A DNA stretch of 64,000 bases from NCBI RefSeq assembly GCF_030244015.1, contig NZ_JASSYX010000001.1, positions 1,426,001-1,490,000 on the forward strand, read 5' to 3'. Source of the stretch: Pedobacter ginsengisoli. Its GTDB lineage: Bacteria; Bacteroidota; Bacteroidia; Sphingobacteriales; Sphingobacteriaceae. The notes beneath the pieces were generated by a model. That model was not told where the DNA came from and did no database searches. It was given only the letters and a program-made list of their open reading frames with translations. Positions 36,682 to 45,592 of this stretch are shown here, one piece after another (within the stretch, counting starts at the first letter, position 1; the number at the start of each line of letters is the position of its first letter). A program made the position numbers and the translations under genes.

Positions 36682-36695
36682 ACCCTTTTCTATCT
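36656..36695. terminator. Shared terminator-like hairpin between dndE and the convergent module
   Basis: AGATAGAAAA (36656-36665) pairs with TTTTCTATCT (36686-36695) across a 20-base loop. The arms overlap the 3' ends of both convergent genes. It could end transcription in both directions; U-runs are short. Confidence 0.4.
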
Positions 36696-37751
36696 CCAAT
36701 TAGCTCTAATATATTCTATCATTTCTGAGGCTTCCAAAGCTTTGGTAGAAGCAGATCTTCTGATATAAAATTCTTGTTTATTTCCATCTGCCTTATTACT
36801 TAAAATAATTTGCTTTGAGCTTCTTTTTACTTCAAGCATGCAAATAGTTCTTTCGCTAATTAAAGGGAAGCTTATTTGGACTAAGGAAAAGAATGCATTT
36901 GTGAAATATTGTTCTATTAGATTATCTAAATGCTTTTGAAATTCATCCATTAAGTCCTTTTTATTTCCAAAAGATTTTAAATCAACTTCTAAACCTAAAA
37001 TTTCTTTCTCATCATCCACACCAATAAATAAGATGCCTCCAGAAGAGTTTGCAAAAGCGGCCAAAGTTTTCATACAGCTATGCTCCATCTTTCTATCAGG
37101 ATTGCCAGTATTTAAATTAATTCTTAAAGTAGACTTAAATTCAATATTTGAAGTTTCTCCTTTACTTATAAAGTTCATCACATCTATTTGACTTTTTGCT
37201 CCAACATCAATTGAAACTGTTTCGATTTCTTCTATTTCTTCATCCATTTTAGGCATCAAGTCAAACTCCTCCACTATATCGTCGAGTAAGTCAATAAATA
37301 AGTATTGAGAGTTCGAAAGTTCATCTTGATCATACTTATTCTTTAGGTAAATTAAACCTCCATTTGCATATTCCTCTATAAAGGTGATAATCTTTTTTAT
37401 GACTTCATCCAGCTGTTTTTCTGACATTTGCTCTAACTCATCCCATTCAAACCCTATTTCGTCGGAGTTACTAAAAACCACAAATAATAAATAATTAATG
37501 ATGTTCCCCCTTTTCCACATATTCATTTTAACAAAGTCTGTGGTCTGTGTACGAGGCGGTAACTCTACTCTAGAGTTAACGTGCAGACCTATAAAAAAAG
37601 CATATATGTATAATTCATATTGTGGCCCAAATTGGGAAAACTGACCTTTACTATCTCCTTTGTTAGCTAAAGCTTTAAACAATGGCTCGTGAGAAAGTGC
37701 AAATCTTGGGCTCTTAATTAGAATTGCGTCTTTAAATTCTTGACTGGTCAT
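36690..37751 (-). CDS. AlbA_2 / Schlafen-like DNA-binding ATPase, last gene of the convergent module
   Basis: The 353-residue protein has a C-terminal AlbA_2 domain (GETSNIEFKSTLRINL, ANSSGGILFIGVDDEKEI, FYIRRSASTKALEASEMIEY). The N-terminal ~170 residues (SQFGPQYELYIYAFFIGLHV, NMWKRGNIINYLLFVVFSNS) look like a separate helical domain unknown to me. It lies two bases downstream of the SMC-like gene, so it belongs to the same transcript, which faces dndCDE. Such four-gene partners of dndCDE are likely restriction or immunity arms. Its precise role is not known. Confidence 0.75.
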   Translation of the reverse strand: MTSQEFKDAILIKSPRFALSHEPLFKALANKGDSKGQFSQFGPQYELYIYAFFIGLHVNSRVELPPRTQTTDFVKMNMWKRGNIINYLLFVVFSNSDEIGFEWDELEQMSEKQLDEVIKKIITFIEEYANGGLIYLKNKYDQDELSNSQYLFIDLLDDIVEEFDLMPKMDEEIEEIETVSIDVGAKSQIDVMNFISKGETSNIEFKSTLRINLNTGNPDRKMEHSCMKTLAAFANSSGGILFIGVDDEKEILGLEVDLKSFGNKKDLMDEFQKHLDNLIEQYFTNAFFSLVQISFPLISERTICMLEVKRSSKQIILSNKADGNKQEFYIRRSASTKALEASEMIEYIRANWR

Positions 37752-37753
37752 TT

Positions 37754-39934
37754 TTATTTTAGTTTAGTTTTTAAGGTATAAGCTTCAATTTGTGGTAAGC
37801 CCTCAGGAATTTGATTTACATATATGGTTTTTACTTTAGCATTAGTGAGTAATTCATTTCCTAAGGCATTGAGTTTATTTTTAGAATCTTGTTCGTAAAT
37901 ATCCTTAATCAACAAGATACTTTGAGGGAACACTTCGGCGGTTTCTTCAAAGAAACCTTTTATAAATGCTTGTCCAAAAGCAGAGAGAGGAGCGTCTGCC
38001 AGTAATGGATATTCATAGCCAGTTTTCGAAATTGATATAATCGCCATCAAAACCGATAATACTTTCATTCTTTGGAACCCTTCAGAAGCGCCACTTACTT
38101 CATTCCCATTTTGATCCTGATATCTAAACTCAATAGCATCATTTACAGATTTAATGAATTTTAATTCACCCCCCTTCAAATCATTATATTTAATGAGGTT
38201 TTTAAAATGTACGTTAGCATGCTCCTCTAACTTGTTGAGCATATCTTCATAGATCCGATCTTTAGTTCGCTCAGCTGCATTTTTGAGATCCATAGCATAG
38301 CTGTAGTTTTGTTTATAGCTTTCAGGGATGTTTTTAATAGTTAGTCGCCCTTTTTCTTCTTCTAACAAATGTAAATCTTTGTTTAACTTCTGTAGTTTTA
38401 AGTTGCTATTTTCTAGTTGTCGCTTAGTATTTTCTAAATTACTAATGGCATTTTTATATTCGGCCATTATTGACTTAGTACTACTTTCTGCATCATCATT
38501 TCCTATGATTAAATTAGATCTCTTATCTTTTAAATCTTTTATTCTAGCTACTAAAACTTTAATTTTTTCATTGGTTTCATGCTCCTTTTCTCTAGTTTCT
38601 TTGACGGTATTTAGCACATTCCCTGTGGCCTCTAGATATGGGTGCGAACCCATAAGAATATCAGACATAAACCTGCTCAAATCATTCTTGAAAATTTCAA
38701 TATTTGATTTTTTACTTGGTCTTTCTAAAAGTTTAATTAGGTGGTTATGCTCTTCAGAACCTTTATGAGCTGGCCGATTACAGATGTAGCAAAACTCCTT
38801 ATCGATCATTGTTTTTAGCGTAACATAGTCTGGAGAATCTGTAGGCAAAAACTTAACCGAACTGTTATCTTCCGTTTTCAGCTTTTGCAACTTAAAAGCT
38901 GCTCTTTTTTCATTGTAATCTTGAAACTTATTTCTGAATTTTTTTTCATATTGACTTGTTCCATGTGCAATCCATGCATAACTAGTGTCGAAAAAGCGTT
39001 GGGTAATTTTACTAGTTAGATTCTCGTACTCCTCCTTTAAATTGTTTAGGTGTATATTAGCAGTTTTTATTTTATCGTCAAATTCTTTTCTTTTTTCCGC
39101 ATTTTCATTTGCTGTTTCTAAGCTTTCTATTTTATCTTTATATTCAATAAAGTTACTAGTGTACTGAATATTTCGCTCTTCTTCTATTTCCAAATCCTGA
39201 CGTAACCGTTCTATTTCCTCTATTATAGAGTCAAACCTTTGTGTATCCTGGTTGGAAGCTTTTATTTTATTGTTAAGACTATCTTCCGCTCGTTTAAACA
39301 TATAGCTAGTAGTGTCCTTAAGCTTATTATATGTTTGAATATTAGTCAATGTTTCTACTGCATCTTTTATAGCTTTTGGATTGGAAAAATCTATCAACTT
39401 ATCCACCTCTTCACCTTGGAATAGTGAATAAGGTCTTAGTTTTATCTGAATTAGCTTATTTAAAATTCTATTTCTCTCATCTTCTTCTCTGACGGGATGG
39501 TATTGTAACAGAATCAAGTCTCTTTTGGAAACTTCTATTTCTTCTATATAGATATACCAATCATCGGGCGAAGTAATAGATTCTCCAATTCTTTTAGCAG
39601 TGAAGCCTTTTGTAATTTCGTATTCGTAATTACTATCTTTATATCTAACTCTAATACCACATCGAGCTTCCTTACCCTTTTCCACTTCGTTTTTGGCCTT
39701 ATCAGAGAGAATTTTTAATGCCGCGGATCTAATTGAGGGTCTACTTTTTGTATCAGAATCTAATACTTCATCTTTAAAGAGCCATAGAAAGCAATTGAAA
39801 AATTTGGATTTTCCATTTCCGTTGTCGGCAACTACAATGTTTACACCTTCGTCGAAGATATACTCGTTTTTTTCGAAACTGCCATAATAATTATAGAAGT
39901 TTTTAAAAGATATGTTTGTAATTATCGATGCCAT
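37754..39934 (-). CDS. SMC/Rad50-like ATPase of the convergent module
   Basis: The 726-residue protein starts with ISFKNFYNYYGSFE and a Walker A VVADNGNGKSKFF. It has long coiled coils (residues ~210-330 and ~440-540) and a zinc-hook-like CYICNRPAHKG at about 380. Its C-terminal catalytic part is SGASEGFQRMKVLSVLMAI followed by YPLLADAPLSAFG. This is the Rad50/SbcC plan, distinct from dndD because of the hook. It sits one base from the 71-residue gene and two bases from the AlbA gene. Inference: it acts with the helicase on unmodified DNA. Confidence 0.8.
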   Translation of the reverse strand: MASIITNISFKNFYNYYGSFEKNEYIFDEGVNIVVADNGNGKSKFFNCFLWLFKDEVLDSDTKSRPSIRSAALKILSDKAKNEVEKGKEARCGIRVRYKDSNYEYEITKGFTAKRIGESITSPDDWYIYIEEIEVSKRDLILLQYHPVREEDERNRILNKLIQIKLRPYSLFQGEEVDKLIDFSNPKAIKDAVETLTNIQTYNKLKDTTSYMFKRAEDSLNNKIKASNQDTQRFDSIIEEIERLRQDLEIEEERNIQYTSNFIEYKDKIESLETANENAEKRKEFDDKIKTANIHLNNLKEEYENLTSKITQRFFDTSYAWIAHGTSQYEKKFRNKFQDYNEKRAAFKLQKLKTEDNSSVKFLPTDSPDYVTLKTMIDKEFCYICNRPAHKGSEEHNHLIKLLERPSKKSNIEIFKNDLSRFMSDILMGSHPYLEATGNVLNTVKETREKEHETNEKIKVLVARIKDLKDKRSNLIIGNDDAESSTKSIMAEYKNAISNLENTKRQLENSNLKLQKLNKDLHLLEEEKGRLTIKNIPESYKQNYSYAMDLKNAAERTKDRIYEDMLNKLEEHANVHFKNLIKYNDLKGGELKFIKSVNDAIEFRYQDQNGNEVSGASEGFQRMKVLSVLMAIISISKTGYEYPLLADAPLSAFGQAFIKGFFEETAEVFPQSILLIKDIYEQDSKNKLNALGNELLTNAKVKTIYVNQIPEGLPQIEAYTLKTKLK

Positions 39935-39935
39935 A

Positions 39936-40151
39936 CTAGGAAATTTTCATAATGTTTTTCAACTGGTTATAGGTCGTAGCATCAGAATGATTCTGTAGAA
40001 TAGATGCCCTAATAATTGTGGCTAAATATTCAATAATAGGATGGGCATATGGCGGCGCCAATTGCGCTTTATTGATGGCATCTTCAGATAGCTCATATTT
40101 AGCTTTTAGTTCTTCATCTCTTAAGATGTCTCGCAGTAAGTTCTCGTTCAT
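39936..40151 (-). CDS. Small helical protein (71 aa) coupled to the helicase gene
   Basis: The 71-residue protein is helical and slightly acidic (LRDILRDEELKAKYELSEDA, IIEYLATIIRASILQNHSDA). Its start overlaps the helicase stop by four bases (ATGA), and its stop lies one base before the SMC gene start, so it is translated as part of the module. I do not recognise a family. Small coupled subunits of this kind often bridge a helicase to its partner. Confidence 0.65.
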   Translation of the reverse strand: MNENLLRDILRDEELKAKYELSEDAINKAQLAPPYAHPIIEYLATIIRASILQNHSDATTYNQLKNIMKIS

Positions 40152-42337
40152 TCTTTAATTTCTTGAATTAAAATATTTACATCAAGGTCATATATTGTAC
40201 AAATATCTTTTAACTCATTAATAGTGTATTTTGCATTGATCGCTAGACTAGCAAAATATGCAACTCTATTTAGTTCTGTTCTTAATAAATTGCGCTCAAT
40301 ATTATAAAGACTAGGATCTATGTCATTTTTTCTCGGTATTACTACCATATCGTATATAGTAGCAAATGCTTTATCCTTGTGATTCCGCAAGAGCCTTCCT
40401 CTACGCTGTATGTATTGTCTCGGATTCCCGGTACTACTCGCAAAAATCCCTATCTCAGTTCGAGGAACATCGACACCTTCGTCAAGCATTTTCATAGCAA
40501 AAATGATATTGATGATCCCTTTTTCAAATTCAAATAATATATCGCTATGGTTAGCATCCTTTGCAGTATAAGAGCTGAGTTTTAAATTAGGGTCAAACCT
40601 ATGAGCTTCCTTTAAAAATTGATAAAGCAAATTGGATTCTTCACCATATGCATCAAACCCCTCTGGTACATAAGCAAAAACATATTTTAGCTTATTCTTG
40701 TCTTTTAATTCCTTTAGTATTTCTTTAAAAATTGATAATTTTCCTTTTGCTTTATGTATAATTCTTTTTCGCTTAAGAAGCAAGGTTTCAACAATTGGAT
40801 TGTCTTTGAACTTTATATTTTCAAAGTCAAAGTATTTTAATAACTCCCTAGAAATTTTATTGTATTCTTCTTGTTCTTCGGAATCTAATTGTACTATTTT
40901 TGGATAATAATAATAATTAGTTAATCGGTTTTCTTCTAGTGCCCTTGCCATGGAAAAATTATAACAATAAGGCTCGTGATCTTTAAAAAAAGAATTTAAA
41001 AAATCCGTACCTTTTGGATCATAAACTCTTTTAGGAGTAGCGCTTAAACCAATTCGCTTTTCTGGATTTATCTTTTGTAATATGTCTACAAAGCTATTAC
41101 TTCCCAAATTGTGGGCTTCATCTGCGATAAACAAAAATGTTTTAGCAATATATTTATAATACTTTTGAAATTTAGCTGAAGCAAAAGTGTCGTTTACAGC
41201 AATGATGCACAAATTAGGTTTAATGCCATATTTATAATTGCTACAATAATCGGCAAATGCCATTTCCCAAATATTACCTCCGCCTACTTTTAAAATGTTC
41301 TTGAAATTGAATTTTAATACTTCACTTTCCCACTGATTCAGGAGTGCTACTGAAGGTACTAGGATCATGAAATGATATGTCTGAATTTGGTTAAATAAGT
41401 TAAGGACGCAGTTTAAGGCAGTTATGGTCTTTCCAGTGCCCGTAGCCATTGCAAATAGGCCTGCGTAGCCATTTTTTACCCAATTGTTGTATGCTTCAAT
41501 TTGGTAATCCATAGCGCCAGTTACATAAGGAAACTTGGGCTTGTTACTCATTTTTTCTAGTTCAAACTCTAAGTCATTTATATACGAAGCCAAAAGGTCA
41601 TTGCTAAATATTTCATTCTTCTTGCGGATCAAGTCAACCTCTTCAACCAATAATTCTTTTAAATCATAGCCATTATAGAACTCATCTTTAATTATTGTAG
41701 AAATACTATCGACATCTAAATACTCTAAAAGAGCAGCTTTTTCATCGAAAATCTCATCGAAATATATTTGATCTTCTTTGATTTTGTAACGTGAAGCCTC
41801 TCCATCACTTGTTAAAAAGCAGTTTAAACTTTCAGCATTTTCCAACAACCCAAAAGCGGTGAAGTTACAGGAAGCATGGAATGAAAGGCTATCATTTCCA
41901 TCTCTGAAGATGCCGTCCTTATAATGAGCAATACCTTTAGATTTCGGTTTAACGATCTTGATTTCAATTCGATCGTTAGCAATCAAATACGCTAGACATT
42001 TAAAAAAATGTTCACCGTATTCATCTAAGCCATCCCTAATACTCTTAATGTCTTCCAAATCAAATGGAATTTGCACATCTTTGTTCTTGCCCGCTATTAT
42101 AGCTGCTTTGTCTTTTTCAGAAAGAATGTGGTTAGCAATAATGCGCATTTTACCTTCGTTGTAGATAAATCGAGCAAAACCCAAAGACAATACATTAATA
42201 GCAGCGGAACTAAAATAGCCCAATAGTAAATCAAACTCTTTAGAGTTGCTAAGACAGTCTAAATAGAATTTTAAAGGTTCAAATTCTGAACCTGATCTAT
42301 AGCTTTTACTTTTCGGAAAGGAAATTTGATTGAGCAT
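40148..42337 (-). CDS. DEAD/DEAH-type helicase with N-terminal PLD-like domain, first gene of the convergent module
   Basis: The start MLNQISFPKSKSY (42337) is chosen because the upstream residues are hydrophobic and unlike the family. Residues ~20-230 resemble a PLD-type nuclease head (FDLLLGYFSSAAINVLSLGF, AHYKDGIFRDGND, FHASCNFTAFGLLEN). The helicase core follows, with MATGTGKTITALNC (motif I), ADEAHNLG (II), GLSATPKRV (III) and RQYIQRRGRLLRNHKDKAF (VI). Its neighbours are a small coupled protein, an SMC-like ATPase and an AlbA-like protein. The set faces dndCDE and probably restricts DNA lacking phosphorothioate. Confidence 0.85.
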   Translation of the reverse strand: MLNQISFPKSKSYRSGSEFEPLKFYLDCLSNSKEFDLLLGYFSSAAINVLSLGFARFIYNEGKMRIIANHILSEKDKAAIIAGKNKDVQIPFDLEDIKSIRDGLDEYGEHFFKCLAYLIANDRIEIKIVKPKSKGIAHYKDGIFRDGNDSLSFHASCNFTAFGLLENAESLNCFLTSDGEASRYKIKEDQIYFDEIFDEKAALLEYLDVDSISTIIKDEFYNGYDLKELLVEEVDLIRKKNEIFSNDLLASYINDLEFELEKMSNKPKFPYVTGAMDYQIEAYNNWVKNGYAGLFAMATGTGKTITALNCVLNLFNQIQTYHFMILVPSVALLNQWESEVLKFNFKNILKVGGGNIWEMAFADYCSNYKYGIKPNLCIIAVNDTFASAKFQKYYKYIAKTFLFIADEAHNLGSNSFVDILQKINPEKRIGLSATPKRVYDPKGTDFLNSFFKDHEPYCYNFSMARALEENRLTNYYYYPKIVQLDSEEQEEYNKISRELLKYFDFENIKFKDNPIVETLLLKRKRIIHKAKGKLSIFKEILKELKDKNKLKYVFAYVPEGFDAYGEESNLLYQFLKEAHRFDPNLKLSSYTAKDANHSDILFEFEKGIINIIFAMKMLDEGVDVPRTEIGIFASSTGNPRQYIQRRGRLLRNHKDKAFATIYDMVVIPRKNDIDPSLYNIERNLLRTELNRVAYFASLAINAKYTINELKDICTIYDLDVNILIQEIKE

Positions 42338-42560
42338 TATTATAAAGTGACAATTCCCTATTATTACTAGTATTCCTAATTTTTGTAATATTACCAAAAA
42401 ATATATTAAGTTTTCCAAAATGATAAAAGAATAGAAAATAGAACGTATAATTTAGATCAGACAAGCTGAATGCCCAGAACCTTAAGACGTAATAGAGTTA
42501 GCTACTTGGTTAAATTTTCCTAAGGAATGTTCATCTTGAACCGAAAACTTTTCGCATTAT

Positions 42561-42725
42561 CTACTTTAATTTACTTTTTTTATAATTCGAGTACACACAA
42601 TCTCTTTCAGCGCCAAACTGCAAAGCTTCAGTTACAGCTAACGCTGAATACATAATCCAGCCTCTAGCTTTATCGTTGATCCGTCTTAGGTTCCTGCAGT
42701 TCAGGTGCTTACCATACAGCTCAAC
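42561..42725 (-). pseudogene. C-terminal fragment of an unrecognised gene
   Basis: The minus strand holds 54 codons without a start: VELYGKHLNCRNLRRINDKA, then RGWIMYSALAVTEALQFGAE and RDCVYSNYKKSKLK with a stop. The composition is protein-like, and an in-frame TGA precedes it at 42726. It is probably the end of a truncated gene; I do not recognise it. Confidence 0.35.
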
Positions 42726-42913
42726 TCAATCCACGCCCAAGCAATAATAAACCATGATAAACTACGGGCGCTGGCCGTAATTCCGAAGTTAGAGCCAGAC
42801 AGCAGAATTATTCAGTTTTTCTATTGTTGATTTATACCTGCTACCCAAAACTTACATAACTTAGCACAAACAAAAAGATTATGTAAACAGCTAAATATTA
42901 TATTTTTGCCAAA

Positions 42914-43093
42914 TAATCCAAGAAATTGGAGCATTTAGCACCAAGAGCTTTGTTAGACTAAAACTGGTAATTTTAAACATTGACAAAGGGATAGGTGAAA
43001 GGTGCTCACGTGTAAAAGCGTGGGCCCGCTTATTCGTCAATGTGGGTATACCAGTACCTAGTCTAACGGATGTAGTGGGTACCGCGCTTTTTT
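42914..43093 (+). ncRNA. Candidate structured RNA (6S-like rod)
   Basis: Four nested helices can be drawn: GTTAGACTA 42952-42960 with 43059-43067; ACTGGTA 42963-42969 with TACCAGT 43049-43055; CATTGAC 42978-42984 with GTCAATG 43036-43042; and GCTCACG 43004-43010 with CGTGGGC 43019-43025. Between the third and fourth is a bubble of about 19 and 10 bases. A -7 box TATTTTTG at 42901-42908 precedes it, and a T6 run follows at 43088-43093. The rod with a central bubble and ~180-nt size fit 6S RNA, but the 5' and 3' ends do not pair well, so this is only one candidate. Confidence 0.4.
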
Positions 43094-43254
43094 CACGTTA
43101 ATAGAAATAGTTCTTTCAGAGCGTCTTCAGCTAAGTCCCCAACTACATCCAGCAAAAGTTCCATTTATAATATCGGCCTAACAAGCTAAATGGAAATACA
43201 GATCAAAATTCTTTTCTCCCTCATACTTTGTCCACCAGACTAGGAGAGACTAAT

Positions 43255-43320
43255 ATTTCGATTCGCCTCGAAATTCAAGAGATCTCTCGTGCCTCGAGAT
43301 GACGAGTTGCCCGGCATGAC
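43255..43320. repeat. REP-like repeat
   Basis: GAGATCTCTCGTGCCTCGAG followed by ATGACGAG and GGCATGACGAAG resembles the REP-like units at 29770 and 12890. It lies 60 bases upstream of the gene at 43380 in a non-coding gap. Confidence 0.4.
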
Positions 43321-43379
43321 GAAGTCACCGACACCGCAAAACAACCAAACTAACAATTCATAAAAACCAAACTGACATA

Positions 43380-43916
43380 ATGAAAACTACACCACTTATT
43401 TTAATGGCACTGCTGTGCCTCAATTTCTGCTATGCGCAAGACAAAAAGAACTGCCCAAAGCCAACAAAACCATCACAAGTAATAACGGCAAAGCCAGGCA
43501 TTAAACCCAACAACTCCTCGGTCAACCAACCCTATAAATACGACTTTTCCGGTTTCAAGTCCGGTTATCAGCCCGGCTATATCGTCACCGACGATGCATT
43601 TATGAAGGGTAAAACCATCGTAGTGCGCAATTACTCCATCATCCAGCTGTTTACGCTTGCCCTGAGATTGCAGAAAGGCAATATAGACACTTCAAAGGAA
43701 CAGGCGATCGGCAAAGACCAGATCGTTATAGAAGTGCGCCAGCCGGAAAAGCTCAATACACTTTACTGCTACAAGCTCGTAGTACCGTTTTACCTCACAG
43801 ACAATTTCTACATCATCATGCATCAAAGCATCAACGAGGAATTCCCGCAGTACACCGCGAAAATGGAAAGAAGGGACGGGGCAGATGTCATGGTGATCAA
43901 AGACAAGGAACTATGA
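43380..43916 (+). CDS. Secreted hypothetical protein (178 aa), first of a coupled trio
   Basis: A signal peptide (MKTTPLILMALLCLNFCYAQ) precedes a Pro/Lys-rich stretch and a folded part (SGYQPGYIVTDDAFMKGKTI, KDQIVIEVRQPEKLNTLYCY, FYLTDNFYIIMHQSINEEFP). I do not recognise the family. The stop codon overlaps the next start (ATGA), so translation is coupled. The product is likely periplasmic or surface, while the next gene product has no signal. That suggests a regulated envelope function, but this is an inference. Confidence 0.65.
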   Translation: MKTTPLILMALLCLNFCYAQDKKNCPKPTKPSQVITAKPGIKPNNSSVNQPYKYDFSGFKSGYQPGYIVTDDAFMKGKTIVVRNYSIIQLFTLALRLQKGNIDTSKEQAIGKDQIVIEVRQPEKLNTLYCYKLVVPFYLTDNFYIIMHQSINEEFPQYTAKMERRDGADVMVIKDKEL

Positions 43917-44377
43917 AAAGAGCTGCACAAGCGACAGAACACGTGATCCTGAGGGCCGTCACCAAAAGCAATTGGGACAGTTGCAATTTTGCCCTGCTGC
44001 ACATCACACCGGAATGGGAACTGATCATGAGCCAGCGCCTGATGGCCCTGCAGCCATTCAAAAGTGATTTCAATTTCTACTGCCATACCTATTGGGATGC
44101 TCCGCTGGGCTATTATTCCTGCGACACGGAGGGCGACACCGGCCTGCTGCTTCAGCTCATGGAGCAGCGGCATGAGTCATGGGCATTTGTGGAATTGGAC
44201 GATCCTGCAGAGCCCGACAGGTTAACGCTGACGGAAAGCGACCTCGATACGCACATGATGATGATCAATGCAGATGGCGGTGCATCTTTTATGTGTTTTG
44301 GCAAGCACACCGACGAGGAATATTCTACAGTAGGGTTCAGTTTAACCAGGATTTTAAAAAAGCATATAGCAGGATGA
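43913..44377 (+). CDS. Hypothetical cytoplasmic protein (154 aa), second of a coupled trio
   Basis: The 154-residue protein has no signal or membrane segment. It carries WDSCNFALLHITPEWELIMS, CHTYWDAPLGYYSCDTEGDT, FVELDDPAEPDRLTLTESDL and MMMINADGGASFMCFGKHTD. It shares overlapping codons with both neighbours (ATGA at each end), so the three genes form one translational unit. I do not recognise a domain. The many aromatic and acidic positions suggest a ligand-binding fold. Confidence 0.6.
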   Translation: MKRAAQATEHVILRAVTKSNWDSCNFALLHITPEWELIMSQRLMALQPFKSDFNFYCHTYWDAPLGYYSCDTEGDTGLLLQLMEQRHESWAFVELDDPAEPDRLTLTESDLDTHMMMINADGGASFMCFGKHTDEEYSTVGFSLTRILKKHIAG

Positions 44378-44511
44378 CACCACGGGAAAAAGAATATTAC
44401 CAGCAGATCCGCAGGAGGTTTGAAGATGAGCAAAAGATAGCAAGGGCGGTCAAATGGGCGATCTATGTGATGTTGGCAGGGTTGTTAGTCTGTTGGGTGT
44501 GGAACCTGTAG
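44374..44511 (+). CDS. Small membrane protein (45 aa), third of a coupled trio
   Basis: The start ATG at 44374 overlaps the stop of the previous gene (ATGA), and its product is MTPREKEYYQQIRRRFEDEQ followed by one membrane segment (AIYVMLAGLLVCWVWN). A longer upstream frame is only a shadow of the 154-residue gene. It is a single-span inner-membrane protein of unknown role, possibly a partner of the preceding product. Confidence 0.6.
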   Translation: MTPREKEYYQQIRRRFEDEQKIARAVKWAIYVMLAGLLVCWVWNL

Positions 44512-44601
44512 CAGGGGAGCGTATATCCATGAAATTTGAATGCAGCTAGGATATCAGTATACCTTTTTACCTTTTAGGTTTTTTGATCTTATATTTGAGT
44601 T

Positions 44602-45021
44602 ATGAAATATCTTCTATCGCTCTTGCTTGTGATCGCATCCCTTGCCTCACATGCTCAATTATCTGAGCCTTTTTTTATAGGCAATTGGAAAGTAATGGAT
44701 GTCGTTTTGACCAATGAAGCCGGTTCTACAGATAAAAAGGTCTTGACTATGCTCAAACCACCTTTGCTAAAAAGTACTTTTTTATTTCAGAAAAATCATA
44801 AGGGCGTTTGCAGAATTATAATGCCCGGGCTAGCAAAAGAATCTACACCGTCTCCAGATATTTACTGGACTTATAACCCAGATAATCAGCTATTATCTAT
44901 TCAGGAATGGAAAGATCGCAGGGGATTTATTGCCAGATTTATTGTCACTGTAGCGGATGATGATGTTTCATTTGCTTTAACCGATTACCCCGTTATTTTG
45001 AAGGTAAAGAAGGTAAATTAG
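44602..45021 (+). CDS. Secreted lipocalin-like hypothetical protein
   Basis: A signal peptide (MKYLLSLLLVIASLASHAQ) is followed by ~120 residues of beta structure with the lipocalin-type opening FFIGNWKVMDVVLTNEAG and WTYNPDNQLLSIQEWKDRRG further on. Such small secreted lipocalin-like proteins are common in Bacteroidetes. It lies five bases upstream of kptA, so the two may be co-transcribed, although no functional link is obvious. Confidence 0.7.
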   Translation: MKYLLSLLLVIASLASHAQLSEPFFIGNWKVMDVVLTNEAGSTDKKVLTMLKPPLLKSTFLFQKNHKGVCRIIMPGLAKESTPSPDIYWTYNPDNQLLSIQEWKDRRGFIARFIVTVADDDVSFALTDYPVILKVKKVN

Positions 45022-45025
45022 GAGT

Positions 45026-45571
45026 ATGGACACTAAACAAATAAATTCAATCAGTAAATTTCTAAGTCTGGTCTTGCGCCATCGACCTGAATTGATTGGT
45101 ATAGAGCTGGACAAGGAGGGCTGGGCTGATGTTAATTTCCTAATCCAGCAAATCAATGCCAGTGGCACATTTATCGATCGGGAGTTGCTGGATCTTGTGG
45201 TAGAAACGAATAGTAAAAAACGGTTTGCTTTTGATGAGCACAAAGAGCGGATCAGGGCAAGTCAGGGTCATTCAGTTGCTGTCGATCTGGGTCACAGTCC
45301 TCAGATCCCGCCAGATTTGTTGTATCATGGTACAGCGGAAAAATCTGTCAGTTCAATTTTGAATGCTGGCCTTGAGAAACGGGAAAGACAGCATGTACAC
45401 CTCAGTCAGGATGTTCAAACGGCGACTCAGGTAGGGGGAAGGCATGGTAAACCAGTGGTATTAACCGTTCTGGCCGCTGAGATGCAGGCTGCAGGTCATT
45501 TGTTTTACTTGTCGGAAAATAAGGTATGGTTGACTGATTATGTACCGGTTCAATTTATTAGATTGCATTGA
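45026..45571 (+). CDS. kptA: RNA 2'-phosphotransferase (Tpt1/KptA family)
   Basis: The 181-residue protein shows the whole KptA pattern: SKFLSLVLRHRPELIGIELD, GWADVNFLI, VETNSKKRFAFDEHKERIRA, SQGHSVAVDLG, LYHGTAEKSVSSIL, RQHVHLSQDVQTA and NKVWLTDYVPVQFI. KptA moves an internal 2'-phosphate from RNA to NAD+, giving ADP-ribose 1'',2''-cyclic phosphate. It lies five bases after a lipocalin-like gene and 21 bases before a membrane protein gene. A second RNA-repair pair lies at 9.5-11.3 kb, so repair of RNA ends may be a recurring theme here. Confidence 0.93.
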   Translation: MDTKQINSISKFLSLVLRHRPELIGIELDKEGWADVNFLIQQINASGTFIDRELLDLVVETNSKKRFAFDEHKERIRASQGHSVAVDLGHSPQIPPDLLYHGTAEKSVSSILNAGLEKRERQHVHLSQDVQTATQVGGRHGKPVVLTVLAAEMQAAGHLFYLSENKVWLTDYVPVQFIRLH

Positions 45572-45592
45572 AGATCCTAACAGAATCCCAGA

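Noticed and set aside
38328..38768. Hydrophobic plus-strand frame opposite the SMC-like gene
   Set aside because: Antisense of coiled-coil codons gives leucine/serine-rich frames that look like membrane proteins; it is an artefact.
42914..43093. Retron-type msr/msd RNA as an explanation of the nested helices
   Set aside because: No reverse transcriptase gene is present on either side, and the closing repeats are short.
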